Shown here one piece after another: positions 25,026 to 34,962 of a stretch of DNA of 64,000 nt (its first letter is position 1; each line of letters starts with the position of its first letter). Source of the stretch: Limosilactobacillus reuteri (lineage in GTDB: Bacteria; Bacillota; Bacilli; Lactobacillales; Lactobacillaceae); contig NZ_CP059275.1 in the NCBI RefSeq assembly GCF_013694365.1, positions 2,005,001-2,069,000 of the forward strand. Reading direction: 5' to 3'. The notes beneath the pieces were generated by a model. The model made no database searches. It worked only from the letters and a program-made list of their open reading frames with translations, and was not told where the DNA came from. The translations under genes were made by a program, and so were the position numbers.

Positions 25026-26408
25026 GTGCGACAATCGCAGAAAACAGAACAACAAGCTGACCGCTTGTCGAGGATAGGTTTGGAAAACCGAAAGTACACA
25101 AGGGCGCGTAGTACCGATTATGGTGAAGGTAAAGGTATGAGTGTCACTATCCAAGACTTAGTCTTGGACCGCAATAACCTTAATCAGGCTTATTTGCGAG
25201 TTAAGAGAAATAAAGGGGCAGCAGGCATTGACGATATGACAGTCAATGACCTTCTGCCATATCTCAGAGAAAATAAGACGGAATTGATCGCTAGTTTGCG
25301 TGAGGGCAAGTATAAACCAGCACCAGTCAAACGGGTAGAAATTCCGAAGCCTAATGGTGGAGTAAGAAAACTCGGAATACCAACAGTGGTGGACCGAATG
25401 GTTCAACAAGCTGTGGCCCAAATTCTTACACCTATCTTTGAGCGTGTTTTCTCTGATAATAGTTTTGGCTTCCGCCCTCACCGTGGGGCTCACGACGCTA
25501 TTGCAAAAGTAGTAGATCTTTATAATCAAGGTTATCGAAGAGTTGTCGACTTAGACCTAAAAGCCTATTTTGATAATGTTAATCATGACTTGATGATTAA
25601 GTATCTTCAACAATATATTGATGACCCATGGACACTAAGGCTCATTCGTAAGTTTCTAACTAGCGGAGTCTTAGACCATGGGCTTTTCGCTAAGAGTGAA
25701 AAAGGAACCCCACAAGGAGGGCCATTGTCACCAATACTGGCGAATATCTATCTAAATGAGTTGGATAAAGAGTTGACTAGACGTGGTCACCACTTTGTGC
25801 GCTATGCGGATGATTGTAACATTTATGTTAAAAGTCAACGAGCCGGAGAACGAGTAATGCGAAGCATTACCCAGTTTCTTGAAAAGCGATTGAAAGTTAA
25901 AGTGAACCCAGATAAAACCAAAGTCGGTAGCCCGCTACGGTTAAAGTTTCTTGGCTTTTCGTTGGGTGTAGACCACAATGGAGCCTACGCCCGTCCAGCA
26001 AAACAATCGCAACAACGAGTAAAGAAAGCATTGAGGTTATTAACTAAACGTAATCGTGGAATATCCCTGACAAGAATGTTTGAAGAAATTCATCGAAAAA
26101 TGCGTGGATGGCTTCAGTACTACTCAATTGGGAAACTAACTGACTTTATTCAACGCCTTGACAAGTGGTTGAGGGCCCGAATAAGACAGTATATCTGGAA
26201 GCAATGGAAGAAGCTTAAAACTAAGGTAACTAACTTACAGAAGCTGGGGCTGTCCCAGCGTGATGCATATGTCTTCGCTAGTACCCGCAAGGGCTACTGG
26301 CGAACTGCACACAGTAAGACCTTGAGCTATTCTCTAACTAATAGAAAACTGGAACAACTCGGACTTATGAATATGTCCAAGACGCTCCAGTCAATTCAAT
26401 GTGATTAA
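25026..26408 (+). CDS. ltrA: Group II intron reverse transcriptase/maturase, copy 1
   Basis: 460 residues. RT domain blocks are in order: IPKPNGGVRKLGIPTVVDRMVQ (two pieces: IPKPNGGVRKLG, IPTVVDRMVQ), NSFGFRPHRGAHDA, DLKAYFDNVNHDLM, GTPQGGPLSPILANIYL and the catalytic FVRYADDCNIY (Y260-A-D-D263), then LKFLGF. The maturase domain includes GWLQYYSIG. The C-terminus (GYWRTAHSKTLSYSLTN) is short, with no HNH endonuclease. The protein aids splicing and copies the intron RNA into DNA at new sites. GTG start supported by GGAGGTG. Confidence 0.94.
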   Translation: MRQSQKTEQQADRLSRIGLENRKYTRARSTDYGEGKGMSVTIQDLVLDRNNLNQAYLRVKRNKGAAGIDDMTVNDLLPYLRENKTELIASLREGKYKPAPVKRVEIPKPNGGVRKLGIPTVVDRMVQQAVAQILTPIFERVFSDNSFGFRPHRGAHDAIAKVVDLYNQGYRRVVDLDLKAYFDNVNHDLMIKYLQQYIDDPWTLRLIRKFLTSGVLDHGLFAKSEKGTPQGGPLSPILANIYLNELDKELTRRGHHFVRYADDCNIYVKSQRAGERVMRSITQFLEKRLKVKVNPDKTKVGSPLRLKFLGFSLGVDHNGAYARPAKQSQQRVKKALRLLTKRNRGISLTRMFEEIHRKMRGWLQYYSIGKLTDFIQRLDKWLRARIRQYIWKQWKKLKTKVTNLQKLGLSQRDAYVFASTRKGYWRTAHSKTLSYSLTNRKLEQLGLMNMSKTLQSIQCD

Positions 26409-26439
26409 GTTGTCGAACCGCCGTATACGGAACCGTACG
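26409..26439 (+). mobile_element. Group II intron 3' region, cut short
   Basis: After the RT stop codon: GTTGTCGAACCGCCGTATACGG.., the start of domain V, broken off in the middle of its stem at the join to the second RT copy. The full 3' end is at 63868-63984. Confidence 0.75.
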
Positions 26440-27822
26440 GTGCGACAATCGCAGAAAACAGAACAACAAGCTGACCGCTTGTCGAGGATAGGTTTGGAAA
26501 ACCGAAAGTACACAAGGGCGCGTAGTACCGATTATGGTGAAGGTAAAGGTATGAGTGTCACTATCCAAGACTTAGTCTTGGACCGCAATAACCTTAATCA
26601 GGCTTATTTGCGAGTTAAGAGAAATAAAGGGGCAGCAGGCATTGACGATATGACAGTCAATGACCTTCTGCCATATCTCAGAGAAAATAAGACGGAATTG
26701 ATCGCTAGTTTGCGTGAGGGCAAGTATAAACCAGCACCAGTCAAACGGGTAGAAATTCCGAAGCCTAATGGTGGAGTAAGAAAACTCGGAATACCAACAG
26801 TGGTGGACCGAATGGTTCAACAAGCTGTGGCCCAAATTCTTACACCTATCTTTGAGCGTGTTTTCTCTGATAATAGTTTTGGCTTCCGCCCTCACCGTGG
26901 GGCTCACGACGCTATTGCAAAAGTAGTAGATCTTTATAATCAAGGTTATCGAAGAGTTGTCGACTTAGACCTAAAAGCCTATTTTGATAATGTTAATCAT
27001 GACTTGATGATTAAGTATCTTCAACAATATATTGATGACCCATGGACACTAAGGCTCATTCGTAAGTTTCTAACTAGCGGAGTCTTAGACCATGGGCTTT
27101 TCGCTAAGAGTGAAAAAGGAACCCCACAAGGAGGGCCATTGTCACCAATACTGGCGAATATCTATCTAAATGAGTTGGATAAAGAGTTGACTAGACGTGG
27201 TCACCACTTTGTGCGCTATGCGGATGATTGTAACATTTATGTTAAAAGTCAACGAGCCGGAGAACGAGTAATGCGAAGCATTACCCAGTTTCTTGAAAAG
27301 CGATTGAAAGTTAAAGTGAACCCAGATAAAACCAAAGTCGGTAGCCCGCTACGGTTAAAGTTTCTTGGCTTTTCGTTGGGTGTAGACCACAATGGAGCCT
27401 ACGCCCGTCCAGCAAAACAATCGCAACAACGAGTAAAGAAAGCATTGAGGTTATTAACTAAACGTAATCGTGGAATATCCCTGACAAGAATGTTTGAAGA
27501 AATTCATCGAAAAATGCGTGGATGGCTTCAGTACTACTCAATTGGGAAACTAACTGACTTTATTCAACGCCTTGACAAGTGGTTGAGGGCCCGAATAAGA
27601 CAGTATATCTGGAAGCAATGGAAGAAGCTTAAAACTAAGGTAACTAACTTACAGAAGCTGGGGCTGTCCCAGCGTGATGCATATGTCTTCGCTAGTACCC
27701 GCAAGGGCTACTGGCGAACTGCACACAGTAAGACCTTGAGCTATTCTCTAACTAATAGAAAACTGGAACAACTCGGACTTATGAATATGTCCAAGACGCT
27801 CCAGTCAATTCAATGTGATTAA
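26440..27822 (+). CDS. ltrA: Group II intron reverse transcriptase/maturase, copy 2
   Basis: Base-for-base repeat of 25026-26408 beginning at the GTG, with no ribosome binding site or intron RNA before it. The frame is open a little further upstream (to 26401) only because of the join. Best read as the same gene written a second time. Confidence 0.88.
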   Translation: MRQSQKTEQQADRLSRIGLENRKYTRARSTDYGEGKGMSVTIQDLVLDRNNLNQAYLRVKRNKGAAGIDDMTVNDLLPYLRENKTELIASLREGKYKPAPVKRVEIPKPNGGVRKLGIPTVVDRMVQQAVAQILTPIFERVFSDNSFGFRPHRGAHDAIAKVVDLYNQGYRRVVDLDLKAYFDNVNHDLMIKYLQQYIDDPWTLRLIRKFLTSGVLDHGLFAKSEKGTPQGGPLSPILANIYLNELDKELTRRGHHFVRYADDCNIYVKSQRAGERVMRSITQFLEKRLKVKVNPDKTKVGSPLRLKFLGFSLGVDHNGAYARPAKQSQQRVKKALRLLTKRNRGISLTRMFEEIHRKMRGWLQYYSIGKLTDFIQRLDKWLRARIRQYIWKQWKKLKTKVTNLQKLGLSQRDAYVFASTRKGYWRTAHSKTLSYSLTNRKLEQLGLMNMSKTLQSIQCD

Positions 27823-27949
27823 CCTTGGCTAATAGTCGTAACCTCTGCTTGAAGGTTCGTTCAGAATCGGTAGGGTAAGTATGCGATGTTTCCAGAATCT
27901 CCCACTTCAAGCATTAAACCGTAGGTTTAGCTAAGTGGGAGTAGTTCAA
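27823..27949 (+). mobile_element. IS605-type right end, second copy
   Basis: 127 bp, identical to 16138-16264 except one base (GGCTAATAG for GGTTAATAG). Same 9-bp subterminal hairpin and TTCAA end. The DNA to its right (moaA) would be the guide-matching flank if the junction were natural. Confidence 0.55.
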
Positions 27950-27955
27950 GAAAAT

Positions 27956-28954
27956 GTGGAACAACTCTATGACCAGTTTCAACGAAAAATTGATTATTTA
28001 CGATTATCAATAACAGACCGGTGTAATTTACGGTGTGTTTACTGTATGCCAGAAGAAGGATTGAAGTTCTTCCCTAAAGATAAAATTATGTCCCAAGATG
28101 AAATTATTCAGTTAGTGCAAAATTTCGCCAAAATGGGGATTACGAAAGTCCGCCTAACTGGTGGCGAACCATTATTACGGCGGGACTTACCCGAGATTAT
28201 CCAGCGTATTCGGCAAATTTCTGAAATTAACGACATTTCAATTACGACGAACGGGACGGCCCTGAAGTATCAAGCAAAGAAATTGAAGGAAGCGGGTCTT
28301 GATCGCCTTAATATTTCTCTTGATACTTTTAATCCAGCAGTATATAAAAAGATGACCCGTGGCGGAAATATCAAGCATGTCCTGCAAGGGATCGCGGCAG
28401 CTGAACGAGAGGGTTTTAAGATTATTAAGGTCAACACCGTAGTCGTGCGGGGCGAAAATGACCAGGAAGTCATGGATTTTATTAATTATACGAAAGACCA
28501 CCCGATCAATGTGCGCTTTATTGAATACATGCCAATCGGGCAAGAGATTAGCGATTGGAAAAAAGAATATGTTCCGCTAACCAGCATTTTTGATAAGTGT
28601 CGCGAGGCGGGGTTAACATATAAACCGTTATCATTGCCCGGTAATGGTCCTGCCGATAACTATCAGATTAAGGGTTACCGAGGTAGCTTCGGTTTGATTC
28701 ACCCAATTTCAGAGCGGTTTTGTGAATCTTGTGACCGTTTGCGAATTACCTCCGATGGTTACGTCAAAGCCTGCTTATATTGGAATGAAGAACTGGATAT
28801 CCGACCGGTCATCAATGACTTTGCGGCATTTAAGAAAGTAGTGCAGAAGGCGCTAAATAATAAGCCGTTAAATCATGAAATGGCAATGAAAAATGTTCAT
28901 CAGATTATTAATCCAGCGCCAACGTGGCGGCATATGAGTCAGATAGGTGGGTAA
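27956..28954 (+). CDS. moaA: GTP 3',8-cyclase MoaA (molybdenum cofactor synthesis)
   Basis: 332 residues. The radical SAM cluster motif CNLRCVYC (Cys23, Cys27, Cys30), the RLTGGEPLLR SAM-binding motif, and the C-terminal second cluster CESCDRLRITSDGYVKAC with three cysteines are all present. MoaA with MoaC turns GTP into cyclic pyranopterin monophosphate. The open frame from 27935 includes IS605 end DNA, so GTG at 27956 is the better start. It implies that the strain has or had a molybdoenzyme such as nitrate reductase; no other moa gene is in the window. Confidence 0.93.
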   Translation: MEQLYDQFQRKIDYLRLSITDRCNLRCVYCMPEEGLKFFPKDKIMSQDEIIQLVQNFAKMGITKVRLTGGEPLLRRDLPEIIQRIRQISEINDISITTNGTALKYQAKKLKEAGLDRLNISLDTFNPAVYKKMTRGGNIKHVLQGIAAAEREGFKIIKVNTVVVRGENDQEVMDFINYTKDHPINVRFIEYMPIGQEISDWKKEYVPLTSIFDKCREAGLTYKPLSLPGNGPADNYQIKGYRGSFGLIHPISERFCESCDRLRITSDGYVKACLYWNEELDIRPVINDFAAFKKVVQKALNNKPLNHEMAMKNVHQIINPAPTWRHMSQIGG

Positions 28955-29293
28955 ATGGCAGCTGATCAAAATACCGGCGCTCCTTTTTCGCCGACGGAAA
29001 ACCGAGTAATGGATGCTCTGCAGTCGGTAATTGACCCAGAATTAGGGGTAGATATTGTTAACTTAGGGTTGATTTATGATGTTCAAGTTGATGACCAACA
29101 ATTATGCGTGATTACCATGACGCTAACGACAATGGGGTGTCCGGTTAGTAACGTCTTGAGTCAACAAATAATTGAACAAGCTTTGGCAACTGACGGGGTA
29201 GCAAAATGTAAGATTAACTTGGTCTGGGAACCAGTGTGGAGTCCAAGCATGATGACTCGCTATGCTAAGATTGCCCTGGGAATTCATGAATAA
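28955..29293 (+). CDS. DUF59/MIP18-family metal-sulfur cluster assembly factor
   Basis: 112 residues. VIDPELGVDIVNLGLIYDV and the TMTLTTMGCPVSNVL segment with its single conserved Cys match the DUF59 (SufT/PaaD-like) family, which assists Fe-S cluster maturation. A link to MoaA, an Fe-S enzyme, would make sense and the genes may be true neighbours, but the stop/start junction has zero spacing like the artificial ones. Confidence 0.87.
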   Translation: MAADQNTGAPFSPTENRVMDALQSVIDPELGVDIVNLGLIYDVQVDDQQLCVITMTLTTMGCPVSNVLSQQIIEQALATDGVAKCKINLVWEPVWSPSMMTRYAKIALGIHE

Positions 29294-29297
29294 TTAT

Positions 29298-29422
29298 GTG
29301 CGCCTGGCATGGGTATTAGCTAGGCGGTGAGAGTCCGCTATGGGCCGTAGTAGTCGGAACCATGAGCTGAGGACAAGGGTGTCCACTGCGAGGTGGAATC
29401 TGAAGGAAGTCTAAGGCAAAGT
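29298..29422 (+). mobile_element. Group II intron 5' end
   Basis: Starts GTGCGCCTGGCATGGG and runs ~125 bp into domain I before switching to the IS1182-A left end. Variant identical to the copy at 5379. Confidence 0.8.
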
Positions 29423-29423
29423 A

Positions 29424-29550
29424 GAGGCTGGGAAAAAACTCTCAGTCCAAAATGAAAGCCGGACGATGAATCAAATCTTGGTTCATCGTCCGGCTTCTTA
29501 TGTACACAGGAAATCGTTCCTGATATGATGTAATTACCCCTAAAAACAAA
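29424..29550 (+). mobile_element. IS1182-A left end (127 bp)
   Basis: Begins with terminal repeat GAGGCTGGGAAAAAACT, carries a hairpin AAGCCGGACGATGAA..TTCATCGTCCGGCTT, and stops at exactly 127 bp, just before the transposase ATG. The ribosome binding site seen in the sister element (AAAGGGAGCG at 31469) is missing because the fragment was cut. Confidence 0.85.
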
Positions 29551-31212
29551 ATGTATCAAAATTATATCACGGGACAAACAGAATTCGTACTAAATTATGA
29601 CTACAATGTGCCAAAAAATCATCTGGTTCGGTTAATTGATACTTTTGTCGATTCCATTCCACAAGAGGTTTTGTTAGAAGAGAACGTGGCCGTCACCGGC
29701 CGCCCACTTTCTCACCCTGCACTGATGTTAAAAATTCTGTTGTTTGCGTACTCTCGTCAAACTTATTCTGGCCGGAAAATAGAAACCTTGTTAGAAGAAA
29801 ACTTACCAATGCGATGGTTAGCCCGTGATCATTCATACAGTTACCATACCATCAATAACTTTCGACGGAGTGAGCACGCCAGGAACTTAATAAAACGTAC
29901 CTTTGTTTACTTTACTATGGCTCTTACGGACCATGGGCTAATTCAAAATGATGCAGTCTTTATTGATGGCACTAAGGTTGAAGCGGATGCTAATAAGTAC
30001 TCGTTTACTTGGCGTCGGGCAATAGAAAAGTATCACGCTAAGTTGAGAGAAAAGACGGCTAGTATTTATGATGAGTTAGTAGAAAAGCAAGTCATCAAAG
30101 AGATGAAACCAGAAATGATTGAATCTATCGACGGTATGGAATTAATGGCTGAAGAAGTGGAAAAAGAAATCACTAATCTAGACGAAGCCATTAAACAGGA
30201 GCCGAAAATAATTAAAGGTGGTTCAGTTAGAAAACGTCGGCGACGTTTTCTAAAGAAGCTTCGTCGTCAACTGAGAGAAGACTTAATTCCACGGGCTAAA
30301 AAATATGAACGTGTCGAAGATATTTTTCAAGGACGAAATAGCTTTTCGAAAACAGACCACGACGCAACTTTTATGTGCATGAAAGAAGATCCGATGATGA
30401 ACCGAGAACTCAAACCCGGATATAATCTTCAGATTGCCACGCATAATCAGTTTGTCCTTGATTATGCTTTATTTTCCAATCCTACTGATACTAGGACTTT
30501 AGTGCCATTTCTTAAGCAATTCCATGGCTTGGATTTCTTTACACACGTGGTAGCTGATGCTGGTTACGGTAGTGAATATAATTACACAACACTGCTTGAC
30601 CAATTCGATAAGCAACCACTCATTCCATACACCACCTATCAAAAAGAGCAGAAGCGTAAGTTCAAAAATGATCCAACAAAACCTCAGAATTGGCAGTACA
30701 ATGCCGAAGATGACTACTATATTGATCATTTAGGCGTTCGCTTCAGTTTTTATCGCTACAGTAAACGAACTGATAAGTATGGATTTAAGCGCGATCTTAA
30801 ACTCTATCGTGCCGACACACATCAATCATCAGAAGAGTTAGATCAGTTAGCTAAAACGCCAGGTAAGCGTCAGCGCTACATCCAGGTTAATCCAACTTGG
30901 AATTATTACAAAGCAAAAGTCAAAGAGACCCTCTCAAGCGATGAAGGTAAGATGATCTATCGTCGACGCAAGTTCGACGTTGAACCAGTCTTTGGTCGCA
31001 TGAAGAGGGATTTTGGCGTACGCCGAACTCATTTGCGCGGCCAACGGGCTGTGGAAAATGATGTCGGATTAACCTTAATGGCATTGAACTTAACGAAATT
31101 GGGTAAAATGATCAACCAATTAAGACCCTTTTTAGTAAATAACCAAAAATGCGAACTACAATTTTTGATTAAATCAAAAATCATAGTTCGCATTTTCTTA
31201 GTTAGAAGCTAG
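29551..31212 (+). CDS. IS1182-type family transposase, element A
   Basis: 553 residues. An N-terminal DUF772-like domain (LLFAYSRQTYSGRKIETLL and MRWLARDHSYSYHTINNFRR), then DDE core: DAVFIDGTKVEADANKYSF with the first Asp, VVADAGYGSEYNY with the second, and the C-terminal RRRKFDVEPVFGRMKRDFG with the Glu. The last ~40 codons run through the element's terminator hairpin, and the stop codon lies about 24 bp before the right terminus. About 80% similar to element B. Confidence 0.92.
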   Translation: MYQNYITGQTEFVLNYDYNVPKNHLVRLIDTFVDSIPQEVLLEENVAVTGRPLSHPALMLKILLFAYSRQTYSGRKIETLLEENLPMRWLARDHSYSYHTINNFRRSEHARNLIKRTFVYFTMALTDHGLIQNDAVFIDGTKVEADANKYSFTWRRAIEKYHAKLREKTASIYDELVEKQVIKEMKPEMIESIDGMELMAEEVEKEITNLDEAIKQEPKIIKGGSVRKRRRRFLKKLRRQLREDLIPRAKKYERVEDIFQGRNSFSKTDHDATFMCMKEDPMMNRELKPGYNLQIATHNQFVLDYALFSNPTDTRTLVPFLKQFHGLDFFTHVVADAGYGSEYNYTTLLDQFDKQPLIPYTTYQKEQKRKFKNDPTKPQNWQYNAEDDYYIDHLGVRFSFYRYSKRTDKYGFKRDLKLYRADTHQSSEELDQLAKTPGKRQRYIQVNPTWNYYKAKVKETLSSDEGKMIYRRRKFDVEPVFGRMKRDFGVRRTHLRGQRAVENDVGLTLMALNLTKLGKMINQLRPFLVNNQKCELQFLIKSKIIVRIFLVRS

Positions 31213-31338
31213 CAACCAATTAAGACCCTTTTTAGTAAATAACCAAAAATGCGAACTACAATTTTTGATTAAATCAAAAATCATAGTTCGCATTTTCTTA
31301 GTTAGAAGCTAGAAAATAATAGTTAATTCCCAGCCTCT
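31213..31338 (+). mobile_element. IS1182-A right end (partly repeated)
   Basis: Repeats the last ~100 bp of the transposase frame (31113-31212), then adds the natural terminus AAAATAATAGTTAATTCCCAG and CCTC, the inverted partner of GAGGCTGGGAA at 29424. Contains the AAAAATGCGAACTA..TAGTTCGCATTTT hairpin. Confidence 0.82.
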
Positions 31339-31482
31339 TGAGGCTGGGAAAAAACTCCTAGTCCAAATAAAAACCGGATGATGAATTTTTTGAACAATTC
31401 ATCATCCGGTTTTTATGTACACAGGAAATCGTTCCTGATATGATGTAATTACCCCTAAAAACAACCAAAGGGAGCGATTTTC
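31339..31482 (+). mobile_element. IS1182-B left end with ribosome binding site
   Basis: Terminal repeat GAGGCTGGGAAAAAACT, hairpin ACCGGATGATGAA..TTCATCATCCGGT, and a full leader with AAAGGGAGCG 11 nt before ATG at 31483. The region GTTCCTGATATGATGTAAT could supply a -10 box (TATGAT). Confidence 0.8.
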
Positions 31483-32173
31483 ATGTATCAAAATTATACC
31501 ATAGGGCAAACCGAATTCGTACTAAACTATAACTATGATTTACCACAGAATCATGTTGCACGATTAATTAGTGATTTTGTCGACTCGATTCCACAAGATG
31601 TGCTATTAGAAGATTCGGGAGCGGCTACTGGCCGCCCTTCATCACATCCAGCAATTATGCTTAAGATTCTCTTGTTTGCCTACTCACGTCAAACTTATTC
31701 TGGAAGAAAGATTGAAATGATGTTGGATGAGAACCTGCCAATGCGTTGGTTAGCCCATGATTATACTTATAGCTACCATACCATCAATAACTTTCGACGC
31801 AGTCAGCACGCTAGTAAGCTAATTAAACATGCCTTTGTTTACTTTACCATGGCTTTGAAAGATCACGGACTAATTCAAAATGATGCAGTTTTTATCGATG
31901 GGACCAAGGTGGAAGCCGATGCTAATAAATATTCATTTACTTGGCGGCGGGCGGTTGAAAAGTATCACGCTAAGTTAAGAGAAAAGACGAGTAAGCTTTA
32001 TGAGGAACTAGTAGAAAAACAAGTGGTGCAAGAAATGGCACCCGAGCTGGTTACTTCTGCCGAAGGCATGGAAGTAATGGAACAAGAACTTGCGGAGAAA
32101 ATCACTAAGTTGGATGAAGAGATTAAGCAAGAACCAAAAATCATCAAAGGTGGTTCAGTTAGAAAACGGCGCC
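31483..32173 (+). pseudogene. IS1182-B transposase, N-terminal copy (truncated)
   Basis: First ~230 codons of the element B transposase with proper leader, broken at GTTAGAAAACGGCGC where a second copy starts at its ATG (32174). Exact duplicate of 32174-32864. Confidence 0.85.
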
Positions 32174-33859
32174 ATGTATCAAAATTATACCATAGGGCAA
32201 ACCGAATTCGTACTAAACTATAACTATGATTTACCACAGAATCATGTTGCACGATTAATTAGTGATTTTGTCGACTCGATTCCACAAGATGTGCTATTAG
32301 AAGATTCGGGAGCGGCTACTGGCCGCCCTTCATCACATCCAGCAATTATGCTTAAGATTCTCTTGTTTGCCTACTCACGTCAAACTTATTCTGGAAGAAA
32401 GATTGAAATGATGTTGGATGAGAACCTGCCAATGCGTTGGTTAGCCCATGATTATACTTATAGCTACCATACCATCAATAACTTTCGACGCAGTCAGCAC
32501 GCTAGTAAGCTAATTAAACATGCCTTTGTTTACTTTACCATGGCTTTGAAAGATCACGGACTAATTCAAAATGATGCAGTTTTTATCGATGGGACCAAGG
32601 TGGAAGCCGATGCTAATAAATATTCATTTACTTGGCGGCGGGCGGTTGAAAAGTATCACGCTAAGTTAAGAGAAAAGACGAGTAAGCTTTATGAGGAACT
32701 AGTAGAAAAACAAGTGGTGCAAGAAATGGCACCCGAGCTGGTTACTTCTGCCGAAGGCATGGAAGTAATGGAACAAGAACTTGCGGAGAAAATCACTAAG
32801 TTGGATGAAGAGATTAAGCAAGAACCAAAAATCATCAAAGGTGGTTCAGTTAGAAAACGGCGCCGTCGTTTTCTAAAAAAACTTCGCCATCAATTAAGCA
32901 ACGACCTAATTCCGCGTGCCAAAAAGTATGAACGTGCCGAAGATATCTTCCAAGGTCGTAATAGCTATTCCAAGACTGATCATGATGCGACTTTTATGTG
33001 TATGAAGGAAGATCCGATGATGAATCGGGAGTTAAAGCCCGGCTATAACCTGCAAATCGCTACACATAAGCAATTTGTCCTTGATTACGGGCTCTTTTCA
33101 AATCCAACTGACACCAGGACCTTAGTGCCATTCCTTACCCAGTTTCATGCTTTAGATTTCTTTAAGCATATCGTTGCCGATGCCGGTTATGGTAGTGAGT
33201 ACAATTACACAATGATTCTTGATCAGTTTGAAAAGCAGCCTGTTATTCCATACACAACTTATCAAAAGGAACAGAAACATAAATTTAAAAACGATCCAAC
33301 TAAATCACAAAATTGGCAGTATAATGCCGAAGATGATTACTACATCGATCATTTAGGAGTTCGCTTTAGCTTTTATCGGTATAGTAGGCGAACCGATAAA
33401 TATGGTTTCGAACGTGATTTCAAACTCTATCGAGCGGATAAGCACCAACTGTCAGAACAATTGGATGAGTTGGCAAAAACACCAAGTGGTCGGCAACGCT
33501 ATATGCAGGTTAACCCAACGTGGAATTATTACAAGGCTAAAGTAAAAGCAACCCTCTCAAGTGACGAAGGCAAGGCAATTTATCGTCGACGAAAGTTCGA
33601 CGTTGAGCCAGTCTTTGGTCACATGAAGAGGGATTTTGGCATACGCCGAACTCATCTACGCGGACAACGGGCTGTGGAAAATGACATTGGGCTAGTCTTG
33701 ATGGCATTAAATCTAACGAAATTTGGTCAATCAATTAGTCGATTGGCGACTAATTTTATAAATAATTTAAAATCCGGACTACGATTTTTGAATCGATCAA
33801 AAATCATAGTCCGGATTTTACTGTTAGAGAACCAAGAATTAATAGTTAATTCCCAGTCT
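32174..33859 (+). CDS. IS1182-type family transposase, element B
   Basis: About 560 codons. Same architecture as element A with DGTKVEADANKYSF, VADAGYGSEYNY and RRRKFDVEPVFGHMKRDFG. No stop codon occurs before the right terminus (TTAATTCCCAGTCTC): the frame runs through the terminator hairpin and the terminal repeat and would end in flanking DNA. In the window it continues by chance into the repeated C-terminus that follows. The longer open frame from 32090 to 34843 is a product of these joins. Confidence 0.88.
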
Positions 33860-34836
33860 CGCCATCAATTAAGCAACGACCTAATTCCGCGTGCCAAAAA
33901 GTATGAACGTGCCGAAGATATCTTCCAAGGTCGTAATAGCTATTCCAAGACTGATCATGATGCGACTTTTATGTGTATGAAGGAAGATCCGATGATGAAT
34001 CGGGAGTTAAAGCCCGGCTATAACCTGCAAATCGCTACACATAAGCAATTTGTCCTTGATTACGGGCTCTTTTCAAATCCAACTGACACCAGGACCTTAG
34101 TGCCATTCCTTACCCAGTTTCATGCTTTAGATTTCTTTAAGCATATCGTTGCCGATGCCGGTTATGGTAGTGAGTACAATTACACAATGATTCTTGATCA
34201 GTTTGAAAAGCAGCCTGTTATTCCATACACAACTTATCAAAAGGAACAGAAACATAAATTTAAAAACGATCCAACTAAATCACAAAATTGGCAGTATAAT
34301 GCCGAAGATGATTACTACATCGATCATTTAGGAGTTCGCTTTAGCTTTTATCGGTATAGTAGGCGAACCGATAAATATGGTTTCGAACGTGATTTCAAAC
34401 TCTATCGAGCGGATAAGCACCAACTGTCAGAACAATTGGATGAGTTGGCAAAAACACCAAGTGGTCGGCAACGCTATATGCAGGTTAACCCAACGTGGAA
34501 TTATTACAAGGCTAAAGTAAAAGCAACCCTCTCAAGTGACGAAGGCAAGGCAATTTATCGTCGACGAAAGTTCGACGTTGAGCCAGTCTTTGGTCACATG
34601 AAGAGGGATTTTGGCATACGCCGAACTCATCTACGCGGACAACGGGCTGTGGAAAATGACATTGGGCTAGTCTTGATGGCATTAAATCTAACGAAATTTG
34701 GTCAATCAATTAGTCGATTGGCGACTAATTTTATAAATAATTTAAAATCCGGACTACGATTTTTGAATCGATCAAAAATCATAGTCCGGATTTTACTGTT
34801 AGAGAACCAAGAATTAATAGTTAATTCCCAGTCTCT
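33860..34836 (+). pseudogene. IS1182-B transposase, C-terminal copy
   Basis: Exact repeat of the C-terminal ~320 codons (from RHQLSNDLIPRAKKYE) including hairpin and right terminus. Joined in frame to the preceding copy. No start of its own. Confidence 0.86.
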
Positions 34837-34962
34837 GCTGTAAACTACCCAGTTGTTATTCGCAGCACCATTAATTACTACCTTGGAAACTGTATCTGGG
34901 ATAGTAATCACATTGTTGGCGATTCTATTGTAGTCACCCCTCATAATAAGAATTCCTGTTGT
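34837..34962 (-). repeat. Inverted fragment of the phage fibre gene
   Basis: Reverse complement of 36434-36559, the 3' part of the fibre gene that follows on the + strand. About 127 bp long. Confidence 0.85.

Noticed and set aside
25026..27822. A defence-type system of two tandem reverse transcriptases (DGR, retron or Abi-like)
   Set aside because: Both are the same group II intron maturase, base for base, with intron RNA upstream of one; the second is a repeat of the same sequence.
32090..34843. A giant 917-residue transposase fusion
   Set aside because: It is one IS1182-type transposase joined by chance in frame to a repeat of its own C-terminus, with extra upstream codons from another repeat.
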